DNA of 64,000 bases from Sanyastnella coralliicola (lineage in GTDB: Bacteria > Bacteroidota > Bacteroidia > Flavobacteriales_D > Sanyastnellaceae): contig NZ_CP132543.1 of NCBI RefSeq assembly GCF_030845195.1, positions 3,737,501 through 3,801,500 on the forward strand, written 5' to 3'. A model generated the notes under the pieces. The model made no database searches. It saw nothing but the letters and a program-made list of their open reading frames with translations, and had not been told where the DNA came from. Positions 1-9,085 of this stretch are shown here, piece after piece (the stretch's first letter is position 1; every line of letters starts with the position of its first letter). Both the position numbers and the translations under genes were made by a program.

Positions 1-1
1 A

Positions 2-202
2 GACTTCTTGTACATCCAAGTGGATGCTGGCTGGACATACGACATGAGCCTCTTCGATGCCTCAGGTCGACTTGTGGCACAGCAAGCGAACGTGTCAGAC
101 TCACTCTTCGAGTTGGATTGTACGCAGCTTGGAACAGGTACTTACAAGTTGATTCTTCAGCAAGGTCAACACCGTGTGACGAAGACCATCATCATTGAAT
201 AA
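2..202 (+). CDS. 3' end of a T9SS-secreted protein (C-terminal sorting domain only)
   Basis: The reading frame is open from the left edge, so the start lies outside the window. The visible 66 residues are a type A T9SS sorting domain: beta-strand pattern, LFDASGRLV core, GTGTYKLIL and a final TKTIIIE. The sequence closely matches the last 65 residues of the next gene (338-4090), for example YIQVDAGWTYDMSLFDASGR against YIQVEAGWTYEMNLFDASGR. The two genes are therefore probably tandem paralogues. Such domains direct export across the outer membrane and are cleaved at the surface. A strong terminator follows at 239-267. Confidence 0.8.
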   Translation, partial: DFLYIQVDAGWTYDMSLFDASGRLVAQQANVSDSLFELDCTQLGTGTYKLILQQGQHRVTKTIIIE

Positions 203-238
203 GCTTCGGTACAGAAGACTAAATAGAAAATGAGGTAA

Positions 239-267
239 AGGGGCAGTGAAAACTGCCCCTTCTTTTT
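239..267 (+). terminator. Rho-independent terminator after the partial T9SS gene
   Basis: A perfect 9-bp stem, AGGGGCAGT against ACTGCCCCT, encloses a GAAA loop and is followed by TCTTTTT. It lies 37 bases after the stop codon and separates the upstream gene from the one starting at 338. Confidence 0.88.
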
Positions 268-278
268 GCTGGAATTGG

Positions 279-305
279 TTGATATGTAGGCTTTTTCCTA
301 ATTTG
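279..305 (+). promoter_or_regulatory. Possible Bacteroidota-type promoter for the 338-4090 gene
   Basis: TTG at 279-281, a 17-base spacer and TAATTTG at 299-305 resemble the family consensus TTG-N17..23-TAnnTTTG, but one base is missing inside the -7 box. It would give a leader of about 25 bases. This is pattern matching only. Confidence 0.35.
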
Positions 306-337
306 TTTTCCTAACTATTGAATAAAACACCTTATCT

Positions 338-3300
338 ATGAAAAGACTCTCTACGCTATTGCTGGTATTGTGCTTCGCGATACCAGGATTTTCTCAATCT
401 ATTGAATCAATTGTTGCCAATTCGGGTGCTCCAGGTGAAACCTTAGAAGTGACCATAACGGGTATTGGAACCAATTTCCCAGATTATCTGTTTGCAAGCG
501 AATCAGGGTTGTGGGCAGGTATAGGACAAACAAGTTCTACATCTTGGCCGATTTCAAATCTGGAATACATCTCTGAGACAGTAGCTACAGGAACCCTTGA
601 AATACCTGCTGATGCCGAGCAAGGGGTCTATGACCTTCATGTCGCATACACGGGTTACGTAAACGGTGGTTGGCCATGGGAAGACGAATGGGGACCTTGG
701 GAAGAACTTGAATTATCGGAGAGTTTCTGTATTGGATGCGAGAATCTAGGATGTTCGGACCCTGATGCAAATAACTATGACCCAGAGGCTGAATGGAACA
801 ACGGCACCTGCGAGTACAACATCCAAGGTTATGTTTGGTATGATGACAATGAAAATGGATTATACACTGCGGGAGAGCAATTTTTGTCTTTCCAGAACGT
901 GATTCTTAACCCGGGGAACATTACAGCTATTACCAATGATGAAGGGCAGTATATATTCCAAGGAGTTACGCCGGGTAATTATACCGTGGAAGTTGTGACA
1001 ACGGAACTCTTCCCGTTTTATACACTTCCTTCGAATCCAGTAAACGTCTTTGTAAGTCCTAGTGGAAATGTCCCTGATGTTAACCTCGGACTCAGCGATG
1101 ACTTACCTCAGTTTGCGATTTGTGTTGATTTCTACCCTCCAGGAGTGGGCTACCCTTGTAACGATTGGGTGAACCACAATATCTGCTTTCGAAATATGGG
1201 TAACCAAACCATTGATGGTTACGTCGCGGTTGACATTAACCCGTTGATCCAAGACTACATGGAGGTGACGCCGATTGATTCCGTCGTTGGTAACACTGTG
1301 TATATGGGGTTTGAGGACCTAGCTCCAGGGCACATGTTCCTTTACGACATTGAATTCCTGACTCCGTCTGTTGATTTTATCGGGGAGTTTATTACTTCAA
1401 CGGCCACAGCAGTAGGGTTTTTCCAAGGAGCACAAGTGGCCATGGGTGTAGAAGAGTTAACCGTTGAAATGACCTGCGCGTATGATCCAAACGACAAACA
1501 GGTCTTCCCGAACGGATATGCTGAGCCACATTACGTGCTTCCAGAAACCGAACTGGAATACCTCGTGCGTTTCCAGAATACGGGGAATGCTCCGGCTACG
1601 AACGTGACCATTACCGACACGATTTCTGAATACCTGGATCTTACCACCTTCCAGCTGATGGCGAATTCGCATTCAGTGATGGTGCAAATTGATCCGACAA
1701 CGCGTCAAGTTGACTTCGTCTTTGAAAACATCATGCTTCCAGACAGCAACTGCTGTGAGCCGGAAAGCCATGGACTAGTTTCCTACACCATTCTTCCTTT
1801 CGCTGGACTGGAGCCAGAAACGGAGATTAACAACACCGCTTATATCTTCTTTGACAATAACCCGCCAATCGTGACCAACACAACATGGACGACGATCTAT
1901 GACTGTAACAACGGGCTCGCTTCATTCGAAATGTCGGCTGAAGCAGCTTGTGAAGGTGTACCGATTGACTTCTTGAACGAACAAGAATATGTCGAAGAAT
2001 ACCTCTGGAGTATTGACGGTGAAAACATGGGTATAGAAGACTTAGTGTCGCTCACGCTCGAACCAGGTGAATACGAGATAGATCATACGGCAACGAACCC
2101 ACTCTGTACTGCTACGCAATCGGAGACAGTAGAAGTCTATGAAACGCCTGAGGCTAATGCCGGAGTCGATCAAGAAATCTGTGCCGGATCAACAACAGAG
2201 CTCGAGGCTTCTGGAGGATTCCTATATGACTGGGATGGACTAGGACAAGGAGCGACTCAAGAAGTATCACCAGAAGAAACCACCACCTACACCGTAACCG
2301 TGGTTTCAATGGATGGCTGTTCAGACACCGATGAAGTTGAGGTGGCAATTGTTGAAGGCCCTGAGGCCGACGCAGGTCTTGACCAAGAAATCTGTGAAGG
2401 CGAAAGTGCAGACTTAAGTGCTTCAGGTGGTAACGCATACGATTGGACAGACCTTGGAGAAGGAGCTGATCAGACCGTAAGCCCGACAGAAACTACGGTT
2501 TACGTCGTGACTGTCACTGGAGGTAACGGATGTAGTAGCACTGATGAAGTAGAGGTGCTTGTGAATCCAGCACCTTTAGCGAATGCCGGTGACGACGATG
2601 CCATTTGTATTGGCGAGTCGATCGAGCTGACTGCTTCTGGTGGTGAGAGCTACAATTGGGAAACACTAGGAGAAGGAGCAACCCAAGAGGTATCTCCGGA
2701 AGAAACGACAACGTACGTAGTGACTGTGCTAGGTTCCAATGGATGTAGCGCTTCAGATATGGTTGAAATTATTGTCAACGAGTTACCGCACATTGAAGCA
2801 GGAGCTGACGTTGATATTTGCCCTGGAGACATGGTTGATTTGACCGCTACTGGAGGAGAAACCTATGTATGGCTTAACGAAGGAGAAGGTGCCGTGATTC
2901 AGGTACTTCCAGAAGAAACCACAACGTACGTTGTGACAGGGACTGACGCTAACGGTTGTACAAATACTGACGCTATTGAGGTAGTTGTGAATTCATTACC
3001 TGAAGCAGACGCGGGCGAAGACCAAACAATCTGTGCTGGTGAGACCATCGAACTCACCGCTTCAGGTGGGGTAGAATACGTTTGGGTTGACGTAGCCGAA
3101 GGAGCAACTGTAGAGGTTTCTCCAACGGAAACGACGACTTACGTTGTTTCGGTATTCAGCGCAGAAGGTTGTTCAGACTTTGATCTCGTTGATGTTATCG
3201 TGAATGCTCTTCCTGAGGCTAACGCCGGAATGGATCAGGTGATTTGTGTCGGAGAAACCGCAAACTTGATGGCTTCTGGAGGTGATTCTTATGACTGGAC

Positions 3301-4090
3301 AGACCTTGGAGAAGGCGCTGGACAAGATGTTTCACCTGAAGAGACAACCACTTACGTCGTAACCGTTACCAATGGTGAAGGTTGTTCAGATACGGATGAG
3401 GTTGAAGTCTTGGTGAATCCGCTTCCTGAGGCTAACGCCGGAATGGATCAAGCCATTTGTGAAGGAGAAACCGCAAACTTGATGGCTTCTGGAGGTGAAT
3501 CTTACGAATGGGAAAACCTCGGCTCAGGCGCTGGTCAAGAGGTGACTCCAGATGAAACCACAGTGTACGTTGTGACGGTAGAAGACGCCAACGGATGTTC
3601 TGATTCGGATGAAGTTGAAGTAACAGTAAACCCACTGCCTACTGCTGAAATCACTGAAAATGGCCCTGAACTCACAGCATCAGCCGGAGATTCATACCAG
3701 TGGTACATCAACGGAACACCAATCGATGGTGCTACTGATCAAAGCTACACAGCAGAAACAACAGGAAACTACTCTGTTGAGGTGACAAACATCTACGGAT
3801 GTTCTACCATTTCAGAAGAAATGGATGTGATCATCATTTCAGTTGAAGAGCAAGAAGTAGCCATCTTGACTTACCCGAACCCTACGCATGACATCCTCTA
3901 CATCCAAGTGGAAGCAGGATGGACCTATGAGATGAACTTGTTTGACGCTAGCGGACGAATCGTAGCGCAGCAATCAAACATCGTTGATTCACTCTACGAA
4001 TTGGATTGTACGCAGTTCGGAACGGGAACCTACAAATTGGTACTCCGCAATGGAGACCAACGAATTACGAAAACGATCATTGTGAAGTAA
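338..4090 (+). CDS. Large T9SS-secreted multi-module surface protein
   Basis: 1250 residues. A signal peptide (MKRLSTLLLVLCFAIPGFSQ) is followed by an immunoglobulin-like start and a Cys-containing linker (residues about 135-160). Next comes an SdrD-B/CNA-B-like beta domain (about 163-255, starting GYVWYDDNENGLYTAGE) and a DUF11-like 'conserved repeat' domain (about 405-520, with EYLVRFQNTGNAPATNVTI). Seven modules of about 72 residues each follow (see 2143-3640), then a degenerate eighth and a type A T9SS sorting domain ending in TKTIIVK. The architecture suggests a filamentous adhesin or matrix protein, but the ligand is unknown. ATG at 338 is chosen because it precedes a complete signal peptide. 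A terminator at 4112 follows. Confidence 0.85.
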   Translation: MKRLSTLLLVLCFAIPGFSQSIESIVANSGAPGETLEVTITGIGTNFPDYLFASESGLWAGIGQTSSTSWPISNLEYISETVATGTLEIPADAEQGVYDLHVAYTGYVNGGWPWEDEWGPWEELELSESFCIGCENLGCSDPDANNYDPEAEWNNGTCEYNIQGYVWYDDNENGLYTAGEQFLSFQNVILNPGNITAITNDEGQYIFQGVTPGNYTVEVVTTELFPFYTLPSNPVNVFVSPSGNVPDVNLGLSDDLPQFAICVDFYPPGVGYPCNDWVNHNICFRNMGNQTIDGYVAVDINPLIQDYMEVTPIDSVVGNTVYMGFEDLAPGHMFLYDIEFLTPSVDFIGEFITSTATAVGFFQGAQVAMGVEELTVEMTCAYDPNDKQVFPNGYAEPHYVLPETELEYLVRFQNTGNAPATNVTITDTISEYLDLTTFQLMANSHSVMVQIDPTTRQVDFVFENIMLPDSNCCEPESHGLVSYTILPFAGLEPETEINNTAYIFFDNNPPIVTNTTWTTIYDCNNGLASFEMSAEAACEGVPIDFLNEQEYVEEYLWSIDGENMGIEDLVSLTLEPGEYEIDHTATNPLCTATQSETVEVYETPEANAGVDQEICAGSTTELEASGGFLYDWDGLGQGATQEVSPEETTTYTVTVVSMDGCSDTDEVEVAIVEGPEADAGLDQEICEGESADLSASGGNAYDWTDLGEGADQTVSPTETTVYVVTVTGGNGCSSTDEVEVLVNPAPLANAGDDDAICIGESIELTASGGESYNWETLGEGATQEVSPEETTTYVVTVLGSNGCSASDMVEIIVNELPHIEAGADVDICPGDMVDLTATGGETYVWLNEGEGAVIQVLPEETTTYVVTGTDANGCTNTDAIEVVVNSLPEADAGEDQTICAGETIELTASGGVEYVWVDVAEGATVEVSPTETTTYVVSVFSAEGCSDFDLVDVIVNALPEANAGMDQVICVGETANLMASGGDSYDWTDLGEGAGQDVSPEETTTYVVTVTNGEGCSDTDEVEVLVNPLPEANAGMDQAICEGETANLMASGGESYEWENLGSGAGQEVTPDETTVYVVTVEDANGCSDSDEVEVTVNPLPTAEITENGPELTASAGDSYQWYINGTPIDGATDQSYTAETTGNYSVEVTNIYGCSTISEEMDVIIISVEEQEVAILTYPNPTHDILYIQVEAGWTYEMNLFDASGRIVAQQSNIVDSLYELDCTQFGTGTYKLVLRNGDQRITKTIIVK
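2143..3640 (+). repeat. Seven tandem ~216-bp coding repeats (plus a degenerate eighth)
   Basis: Within the 338-4090 gene the protein pattern (L)PEANAGxDQxICxGExxxLxASGG, then a W-containing strand, then SPEETTTYVVTV and GCSDTDEVEV, recurs seven times. The units are about 72 residues long and have diverged from each other. An eighth unit keeps only the LTASAGDSYQWY part and leads into the sorting domain. These look like PKD/Ig-type beta-sandwich modules. Modules six and seven are the most alike, which suggests recent duplication. Confidence 0.85.
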
Positions 4091-4111
4091 TCTACTTCCG
4101 ATTCAAATAGA

Positions 4112-4140
4112 AAAGTCCCGCGACCGCGGGACTTTCTTTT
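4112..4140. terminator. Terminator between convergent genes
   Basis: An 11-bp stem, AAAGTCCCGCG (4112-4122) against CGCGGGACTTT (4125-4135), is followed by TCTTTTTG on the plus strand. It terminates the 338-4090 gene. The minus-strand gene ends at 4145, and the same hairpin could serve it, although the tract on that side is only CTTTT. Confidence 0.85.
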
Positions 4141-4144
4141 TGCT

Positions 4145-6127
4145 CTAATTTCTAAAACGGTCCTTCTTTCGGAGATGCTCAATGAAGTCTTCATTCGCAT
4201 TGGCTGCATCTCGGAAGGTGTCGATTAAGTAGTCTGTTCGAATCAAAAGCGAATCCATCATGTGATGACTGATGGCTGGGTATTCTTCCTCTTGCATTTG
4301 AGCGAATTTGCGCTTCAGAATCGCCAAGGCAAAAGGCTCGTAGGTAGGAGGTAAGAGGTGATCATTCTTCGCAGGACAGGTTAAGATGGTCTCATAAGCC
4401 TCTTCATTGCGCCCAAGGTTGTAGTATACGGCACTCAGATTGCAAATAATCTGCGTGTAACGTGGAGAAAGCACAAGTCCCTCCTTGTATACTCTAATAG
4501 CGTTTTCATTGTCACCTATTTGCACATAAGCGCTTCCCAAGTTGTTCAGGGTGCGGATGTGGTACGGATTGAATTCAAGGCCTCTTTCAAAGGCTTCAAT
4601 CGCTTCTTCTGGTTTCCCTTGCTCATATAGACCAACACCAGCGTACCAGGGAATTGGAGTCGAGGCATTGTCAATATTGAAGTACTTATTCGTCGCTAGT
4701 TCAGCTGCTTTGACTACACCGCGGTTGTTTTTCTTAGCGTCTTGGCGATACACTTCTGCGGTGAGGGCCTCTCCTTCAATTCGCTTCCAAGACACCCACG
4801 CAGTATAAGCACTTCCCAAAGTGACGAGCGCCATCAAGCTCATCATCACTGCCTTTGGAAGGCTGATCATTCGCTTCGTTGATTCGGATTCAACGATTCC
4901 GTAGGCCATGATGAGCACTAAGAGGACTTGAAGCAGAATGCGTTCCTTCGGAAAGGAAAAAGAAGCGATGACCAAGTAGCCAGTCAAGGCAAAGATCCAT
5001 CCCAACATTCGGCGGTCGCCAGTGGTGAAGTAGCCTTTGATCATGAAGCCCAGCGTCAACAAGAACAGCGCTAAAAAGGCCATGTAGCCACCTAATCCAG
5101 TCTCTGACAATACCCAGAGGAAATCATTGTGAGGACGCTGGGCAAATCGCAGCCCTTGTTGACCTTCTTCGCTAACATGTCCGTAAGTAGGCAAGAGGAT
5201 CTTCCATGAGGCTAAGCCTTTTCCTTGCCACGGCGATTCTTCGATCATTCGCGACGTATGGTACCACATGTGAATCCGCTTGTTCACGGATGACTGAGCC
5301 ATGTCATTAATCTTGTCGGCACGGAGCTCAGTAGAAGCACTTTCAAGGCCAATTCGGATGACCCCAGGGTTGATGGCGACAGGAATCACCAACACTGCCC
5401 AAATCAGAACTAAGCCCCATTTAAAGTGCTTCTGCAACACGTGAAAATTCTTCCTTCGAATGAGAAAACATAGACCAGCCACGACAAGACCGAGCAACAT
5501 CCCTAATTGCACGCTTCGGGTTTGAATGAGCATCGCCATCGCTACGGCTAGCACCATATAGGTTACGAGTAAACGCTTCCGCGCTAGCGAAATGCCGCGT
5601 AATAGCCAGAAAGCAAAAGGTAGGCTCAAGAAGAGGTAAGAAGAAAAGAGGTTTCTGTTCGCCATTGAACCACTGATTCTTCCACGTCTGAACAGGGGCC
5701 TATCAGGATCAAGACGCCATTGGACCAGGTCTTTGATTCCCCAGATCAACATGATGATTCCGCCAAGAACCAGGCACCATGCCACCCATTTTCGCGCTTC
5801 TTTTACCTCAGCAAGTATCATTACGGAGACGGTCCAGAACAGGAAGATTAAGCCCACTCTTAGGAAGTCAAAAAGACCCTCGGCTGCGTTCACTGAATGA
5901 GTAAAAGCGATTCCCGAAAAGAGCACGTAGGCGGCCCAAGTGCTGGCTACCGGCCAATGCAATTGCAAGGCTTTCTTCTGCATTGCTAAGCTAAGCGCAG
6001 TAAGTAAGAGCGCAATCGACAGGAACATCGTTCGCGGGGCCAACACCGGGTCAATGATGCTGGTTGAAAACGTGACCGTTAATAGCAATGGAATGGCAGC
6101 AAGCAGTATAGCCGGTAGTTTCTGCAT
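4145..6127 (-). CDS. O-antigen ligase/polymerase family membrane protein with C-terminal TPRs
   Basis: 660 residues. The first about 420 are hydrophobic, with roughly 11-12 membrane segments. They carry the Wzy_C (O-antigen ligase) signature RPHNDFLWVLSETGLGGY in a periplasmic loop and the N-terminal part RISGSMANRNLFSSYLFLSL. From about residue 470 the chain is soluble, with TPR units (GVGLYEQGKPEEAIEAFERG, NNLGSAYVQIGDNENAIRVY). WaaL-type enzymes join polysaccharide to lipid A or polymerise repeat units; TPR-tailed forms are common in Bacteroidota and may instead glycosylate proteins. The substrate cannot be read from sequence. It stands alone, with no other glycan genes adjacent. It contains a copy of the TTCCGCGCTAGCGAA motif at 5577. 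Confidence 0.82.
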   Translation of the reverse strand: MQKLPAILLAAIPLLLTVTFSTSIIDPVLAPRTMFLSIALLLTALSLAMQKKALQLHWPVASTWAAYVLFSGIAFTHSVNAAEGLFDFLRVGLIFLFWTVSVMILAEVKEARKWVAWCLVLGGIIMLIWGIKDLVQWRLDPDRPLFRRGRISGSMANRNLFSSYLFLSLPFAFWLLRGISLARKRLLVTYMVLAVAMAMLIQTRSVQLGMLLGLVVAGLCFLIRRKNFHVLQKHFKWGLVLIWAVLVIPVAINPGVIRIGLESASTELRADKINDMAQSSVNKRIHMWYHTSRMIEESPWQGKGLASWKILLPTYGHVSEEGQQGLRFAQRPHNDFLWVLSETGLGGYMAFLALFLLTLGFMIKGYFTTGDRRMLGWIFALTGYLVIASFSFPKERILLQVLLVLIMAYGIVESESTKRMISLPKAVMMSLMALVTLGSAYTAWVSWKRIEGEALTAEVYRQDAKKNNRGVVKAAELATNKYFNIDNASTPIPWYAGVGLYEQGKPEEAIEAFERGLEFNPYHIRTLNNLGSAYVQIGDNENAIRVYKEGLVLSPRYTQIICNLSAVYYNLGRNEEAYETILTCPAKNDHLLPPTYEPFALAILKRKFAQMQEEEYPAISHHMMDSLLIRTDYLIDTFRDAANANEDFIEHLRKKDRFRN

Positions 6128-6131
6128 GCAC

Positions 6132-6139
6132 CGAAGATA
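6132..6139 (-). promoter_or_regulatory. Putative -7 element TATCTTCG immediately before the O-antigen ligase start
   Basis: On the minus strand TATCTTCG ends four bases before the ATG at 6127, so transcription would begin at or next to the start codon. The same arrangement is seen at 8957 and 12539. It matches the TAnnTTTG -7 consensus with one change. Confidence 0.35.
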
Positions 6140-6140
6140 A

Positions 6141-6217
6141 GGGAAGAAAAGAGGAAGAATGAGAAAAAGAGGAAGAATGAGAATTCGTTAGGGATGCGCA
6201 TGCGCATCCTTTTTTTG
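6141..6217. repeat. GA-rich degenerate tandem tract plus perfect 18-bp palindrome
   Basis: Units of GAGGAAGAATGAGAA occur twice (6151-6185). They are followed by the perfect palindrome GGATGCGCATGCGCATCC (6192-6209) and then eight T's (6210-6217). The palindrome with its T-run is shaped like a plus-strand terminator, yet no plus-strand gene ends here. A near copy of tract and palindrome lies inside the coding region at 27929-27991. Confidence 0.75.
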
Positions 6218-6223
6218 TCACCC

Positions 6224-7300
6224 CTACCTCACCACAAACCGCTCTACCGTGGTCACACCATCAATAGTCGCTTCAAGAAGGTAATTCCCTGTTGGGAGAT
6301 CGAACCCTGCGAAAGAGACTTTGTGGTTGGCAGCAGGCATGGCTTCATCGAGAAGAATTGCGGCCACTTTTCCGTTCATATCGATCACTTGAAGCTGGCA
6401 ATTTGCTGCTTTATCGAGTTCAAATTGAATGTACGAAGCTTCAGAGACCGGGTTCGGGTAGATGGTCAATGCGCGTGCAGCCTCTTCTTCCGAAATACCC
6501 ACGGGGTCACCGAAGTACAAGTAAGTGATGGTGTTGTTACCTGAGTTGGCAATAGCCAGAGTGTCAGTCTGCACCGCGTAGCTGATGTCTGCGGGTTGTG
6601 AAAGTCCAGAGGTGGTTACGGTTTCTTGAACCGTAAAATCGTTTGCAAGCAGCGTGATACGGGTTGGAGACCAGCTTGAGATGTAGAAATTTCCGTCTTC
6701 ATCGTGATCAATACCATCAATTTGGTTGAGTCCGGTATCAGTGATTTCAGCCGTGCTGTAGTCAGCAAGATCAACGGTGCGCACACCGCCACCTGACCAG
6801 CATACGTACACCAAGCGGTTGTTCGCTTCGTCATATGTGATACCGTTGGGAGTGCAGCTCGTGTTGGTAACCACTTCATTGATAACGAGGTTGCTATCAT
6901 CAGTCACGTCGATCTCGTAGATCGAATTCGCACCGAAATCAGTTACCCAGATACGGTTATTCGCAGGGTCAGAAGCCATTCCGTTGAGGAAGTCACTGCC
7001 TGAAATGGTCGTCGACCCGAGTTCTGCTTCCGTGCTTAGGTCGTGCACCTTGATGGATTGCGTAAAACCACCAGAAATGGTGTAGAGTTTATTGCCAATT
7101 ACCTCCATTCCATAGTCTGCATCTTCGTCTCCGAAAAATGAGAGTTCATCAGAACCACTGGCCTGTTGAAGGATCGAACTTCCGTTGGAAATGATGTATC
7201 GGTTCTGGGTGGGGTCGTATTCAACCGCTTCGGTTCCTGTGATATTCTGAGCGCTTGCGGCAACAGAGATAAAGAGGAGTAGGAATGTAAAAAGTCTCAT
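6224..7300 (-). CDS. Secreted SMP-30/NHL-like beta-propeller protein with T9SS sorting domain
   Basis: 358 residues from the ATG at 7300, which starts a clean signal peptide (MRLFTFLLLFISVAASAQ). An upstream in-frame start would add eight residues in front of it and is less likely. The body shows propeller-type repeats (VTDFGANSIYEIDV, NRLVYVCWSGGGVRTVDL, IDGIDHDEDGNFYISSW) of the SMP-30/gluconolactonase or NHL class. The last 80 residues are a type A T9SS sorting domain (LTIYPNPVSEASYIQFEL, LPTGNYLLEATIDG, ending ERFVVR). Its role at the cell surface is unknown. No recognisable terminator follows in its direction. Confidence 0.78.
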   Translation of the reverse strand: MRLFTFLLLFISVAASAQNITGTEAVEYDPTQNRYIISNGSSILQQASGSDELSFFGDEDADYGMEVIGNKLYTISGGFTQSIKVHDLSTEAELGSTTISGSDFLNGMASDPANNRIWVTDFGANSIYEIDVTDDSNLVINEVVTNTSCTPNGITYDEANNRLVYVCWSGGGVRTVDLADYSTAEITDTGLNQIDGIDHDEDGNFYISSWSPTRITLLANDFTVQETVTTSGLSQPADISYAVQTDTLAIANSGNNTITYLYFGDPVGISEEEAARALTIYPNPVSEASYIQFELDKAANCQLQVIDMNGKVAAILLDEAMPAANHKVSFAGFDLPTGNYLLEATIDGVTTVERFVVR

Positions 7301-7390
7301 GGCTCGTATGGTGTTGGGCCGCAAGGTATCTTTTTACTTCTGCCTGAACAGCGGAAGAAAGGTTAAAATGGAAGGAAGAATTGGAATCAA

Positions 7391-7420
7391 AAAGAAAAGC
7401 GCCTCTTCTGCAAGAGACGC
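7391..7420 (-). terminator. Terminator of the SRPBCC gene
   Basis: Read on the minus strand, GCGTCTCTT (7420-7412) pairs with AAGAGGCGC (7407-7399) with one G-U pair and a short loop. TTTTCTTT follows. It lies 30 bases beyond the stop at 7451. Confidence 0.75.
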
Positions 7421-7450
7421 CTTCCATCATTCGGAATCAACTCAATTCAC

Positions 7451-8044
7451 TTATGCGGCTTCTTTCTTTTTCTTTTTATCGAGCTCGGCCATGCGTTCGC
7501 GCTTTGCTTCTGATACTTCACCTGTCTCTGCATAAACTTTAGCGTCGTTCAAAACCGTCTCAAGGGTTGTTTTCATTTTCTTCTCCATCATACCATTCAT
7601 CATGGCTCCCATGAGTCCTTTTGATCGGAATTCCGCCTTCATAACCAGCTTACAACTGTGGTCGTCAATTGGAACAACGGTCCACTGGTTCACTGCTTTG
7701 GTGACAAACCCGGGCATGCCTTCTTTCACAGCATAAGCCAATTTCATCTCTGGAATACTGTAGTAAGTCAACTCTTCGCTGATTTTGCTGAAGCCTTTGA
7801 CATTCACATCACAGAAGCGCTCGTGACAAACAGCACCGTCGAAATCTGAGTTTCCTGCCCCTTCTGCGTGATCTACGTTTGAAGACCATTTGTATACGTC
7901 AACGAATCCTGGTCCAACCATCTCCCAAAGTTCCGCTGCTGAAACGTTGATGGTGATTTCCTTTTGTACATCAAATCCTTTCTCTGCCATGGTATTAATA
8001 CTAAAAGTGAATAATGCGATTGCTGTAAGAACTAAGTGTCTCAT
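7451..8044 (-). CDS. Exported SRPBCC (START-like) domain protein
   Basis: 197 residues from the ATG at 8044, giving a signal peptide (MRHLVLTAIALFTFSINTMA). An earlier in-frame start at 8086 would place 14 polar residues in front and is rejected. The body fits the polyketide cyclase/START-like fold: ITINVSAAELWEMVGPGF at the beginning, the WTVVPIDDHSCKLVMKAEF strand and a long C-terminal helix with many Lys/Met. Such proteins bind hydrophobic ligands, but no ligand can be inferred. It lies 68 bases downstream of an AraC regulator on the same strand, so the two may be co-transcribed. The tail DKKKKKEAA is highly basic. Confidence 0.7.
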   Translation of the reverse strand: MRHLVLTAIALFTFSINTMAEKGFDVQKEITINVSAAELWEMVGPGFVDVYKWSSNVDHAEGAGNSDFDGAVCHERFCDVNVKGFSKISEELTYYSIPEMKLAYAVKEGMPGFVTKAVNQWTVVPIDDHSCKLVMKAEFRSKGLMGAMMNGMMEKKMKTTLETVLNDAKVYAETGEVSEAKRERMAELDKKKKKEAA

Positions 8045-8112
8045 AACTTGAAGTTTTTCGTTGACACAAAGTTCCTGCAACAACAAGGCAAAGCGTTTCC
8101 ATTAAAGGTCAA

Positions 8113-8952
8113 TCACTTTCCAATCTGGGCCATTCGGTATTTTGATGGCGACATTCCGTATTTGTCTGAGAATGACGCAGAGAATGTGGTGATGTCTTGG
8201 AATCCGCAATCATACGCTATCGCGGAAACGGGATCATTTTTACAGAGCAGTTCAGAAGCTGCTCGAGCCAATCGTTTGTTCTTGATGTAACGCGCCGGAG
8301 TATCTTCAAAGACCTTCTTGAATTCCCGCTTGAAGGAAGACACACTCATGTTACAGATGAAGGCGAGTTGATCTACACTCAAATTGTTGTAGAGATTGCG
8401 GTGAATCGCTTCCTTGAAGGCGACGTTCACCGGTGCGAATATCTCTGATAGAAGCTTGCGAACGTCCTGATGTGACTCAGACTTCAACAAGATGAGCATG
8501 AGCTCTTTGATCTTGAGTATCCCCAGCTCTTCATCCAATGAAGCTGGATTTTCGAAGTAGATGGCCAAGTTGGTCATGTACTGTTCCACAAGCTCGTTGG
8601 CGATGAGTTTTTTGGGCACAGGGATGCCGTCGTCTTTTAAAAATGAAGGAACCTCATTCTTGTAGATTTCCTTCAGCAGGTCAGGATAGAGGTATACCGC
8701 GATGGCTTCACACTCTTCGTTTGAGCTGCTCGAAACATACTCTTGAATGTAGCTGCCACAATTCTTCAGAATCGCGTCTTTATCGCTGATCTTATGTACC
8801 CCTCGGCGGTCATAACTGATCAAACTCCCTTGCACCATGTAGAAGAAGCAAGCGAAGTCTTTAATATCGCCTTGCATGATAAATGGCGTTCGGAATCGTG
8901 CCTTTTGAAACAAAGGCATCCCCTTAAACTCAATAACCTTACTATCTACCAT
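8113..8952 (-). CDS. AraC-family transcriptional regulator
   Basis: 279 residues from the ATG at 8952 (MVDSKVIEFKGMPLFQKARF). A longer frame extends to 9093, but its extra 47 residues are encoded by a GA-rich repeat and read as a Ser/His/Asn low-complexity run, so they are not believed. The N-terminal sensor domain resembles ExsA-like/cupin regulators. The C-terminal about 100 residues form two helix-turn-helix units (VDQLAFICNMSVSSFKREFK and AIAYDCGFQDITTFSASFSD), followed by the AraC signature KYGMSPSKYR. It probably controls the SRPBCC gene just downstream. A TTCCGCGATAGCGTA motif lies in its second HTH at 8213-8227. Confidence 0.85.
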   Translation of the reverse strand: MVDSKVIEFKGMPLFQKARFRTPFIMQGDIKDFACFFYMVQGSLISYDRRGVHKISDKDAILKNCGSYIQEYVSSSSNEECEAIAVYLYPDLLKEIYKNEVPSFLKDDGIPVPKKLIANELVEQYMTNLAIYFENPASLDEELGILKIKELMLILLKSESHQDVRKLLSEIFAPVNVAFKEAIHRNLYNNLSVDQLAFICNMSVSSFKREFKKVFEDTPARYIKNKRLARAASELLCKNDPVSAIAYDCGFQDITTFSASFSDKYGMSPSKYRMAQIGK

Positions 8953-8956
8953 GCTT

Positions 8957-8964
8957 CGAAAATA
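8957..8964 (-). promoter_or_regulatory. Putative -7 element TATTTTCG directly before the AraC gene start
   Basis: TATTTTCG on the minus strand ends four bases before the ATG at 8952, the same spacing as at 6132 and 12539. It supports the 8952 start and suggests a leaderless mRNA. No convincing -33 box was found. Confidence 0.35.
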
Positions 8965-9000
8965 GTGGAGCTTTAAGATGATGACTTTCTGAAAAAGGTC

Positions 9001-9085
9001 AAAAGAGGAAGAATTAGAATTAGAATGAGAATGAGAATGAGAATGAGAATTGGAGAGAGAATGAAAGGGTGAGATAGAATGAAAG
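9001..9085. repeat. GA-rich degenerate tandem tract
   Basis: GAGGAAGAATTAGAATTAGAA is followed by four GAATGA units and then variants (GGAGAGAGAATGAAAGG, GAATGAAAGAAGG). The tract abuts the hairpin at 9086-9107. The beginning resembles the tracts at 6151 and, in reverse, at 27951-27991. Unit number may vary by slippage. Confidence 0.75.

Noticed and set aside
6192-6217. Terminator for the minus-strand propeller gene 6224-7300
   Set aside because: The T-run lies on the plus-strand side. On the minus strand the palindrome is preceded by A's and followed by CTAACG, so it cannot act as an intrinsic terminator in that direction.
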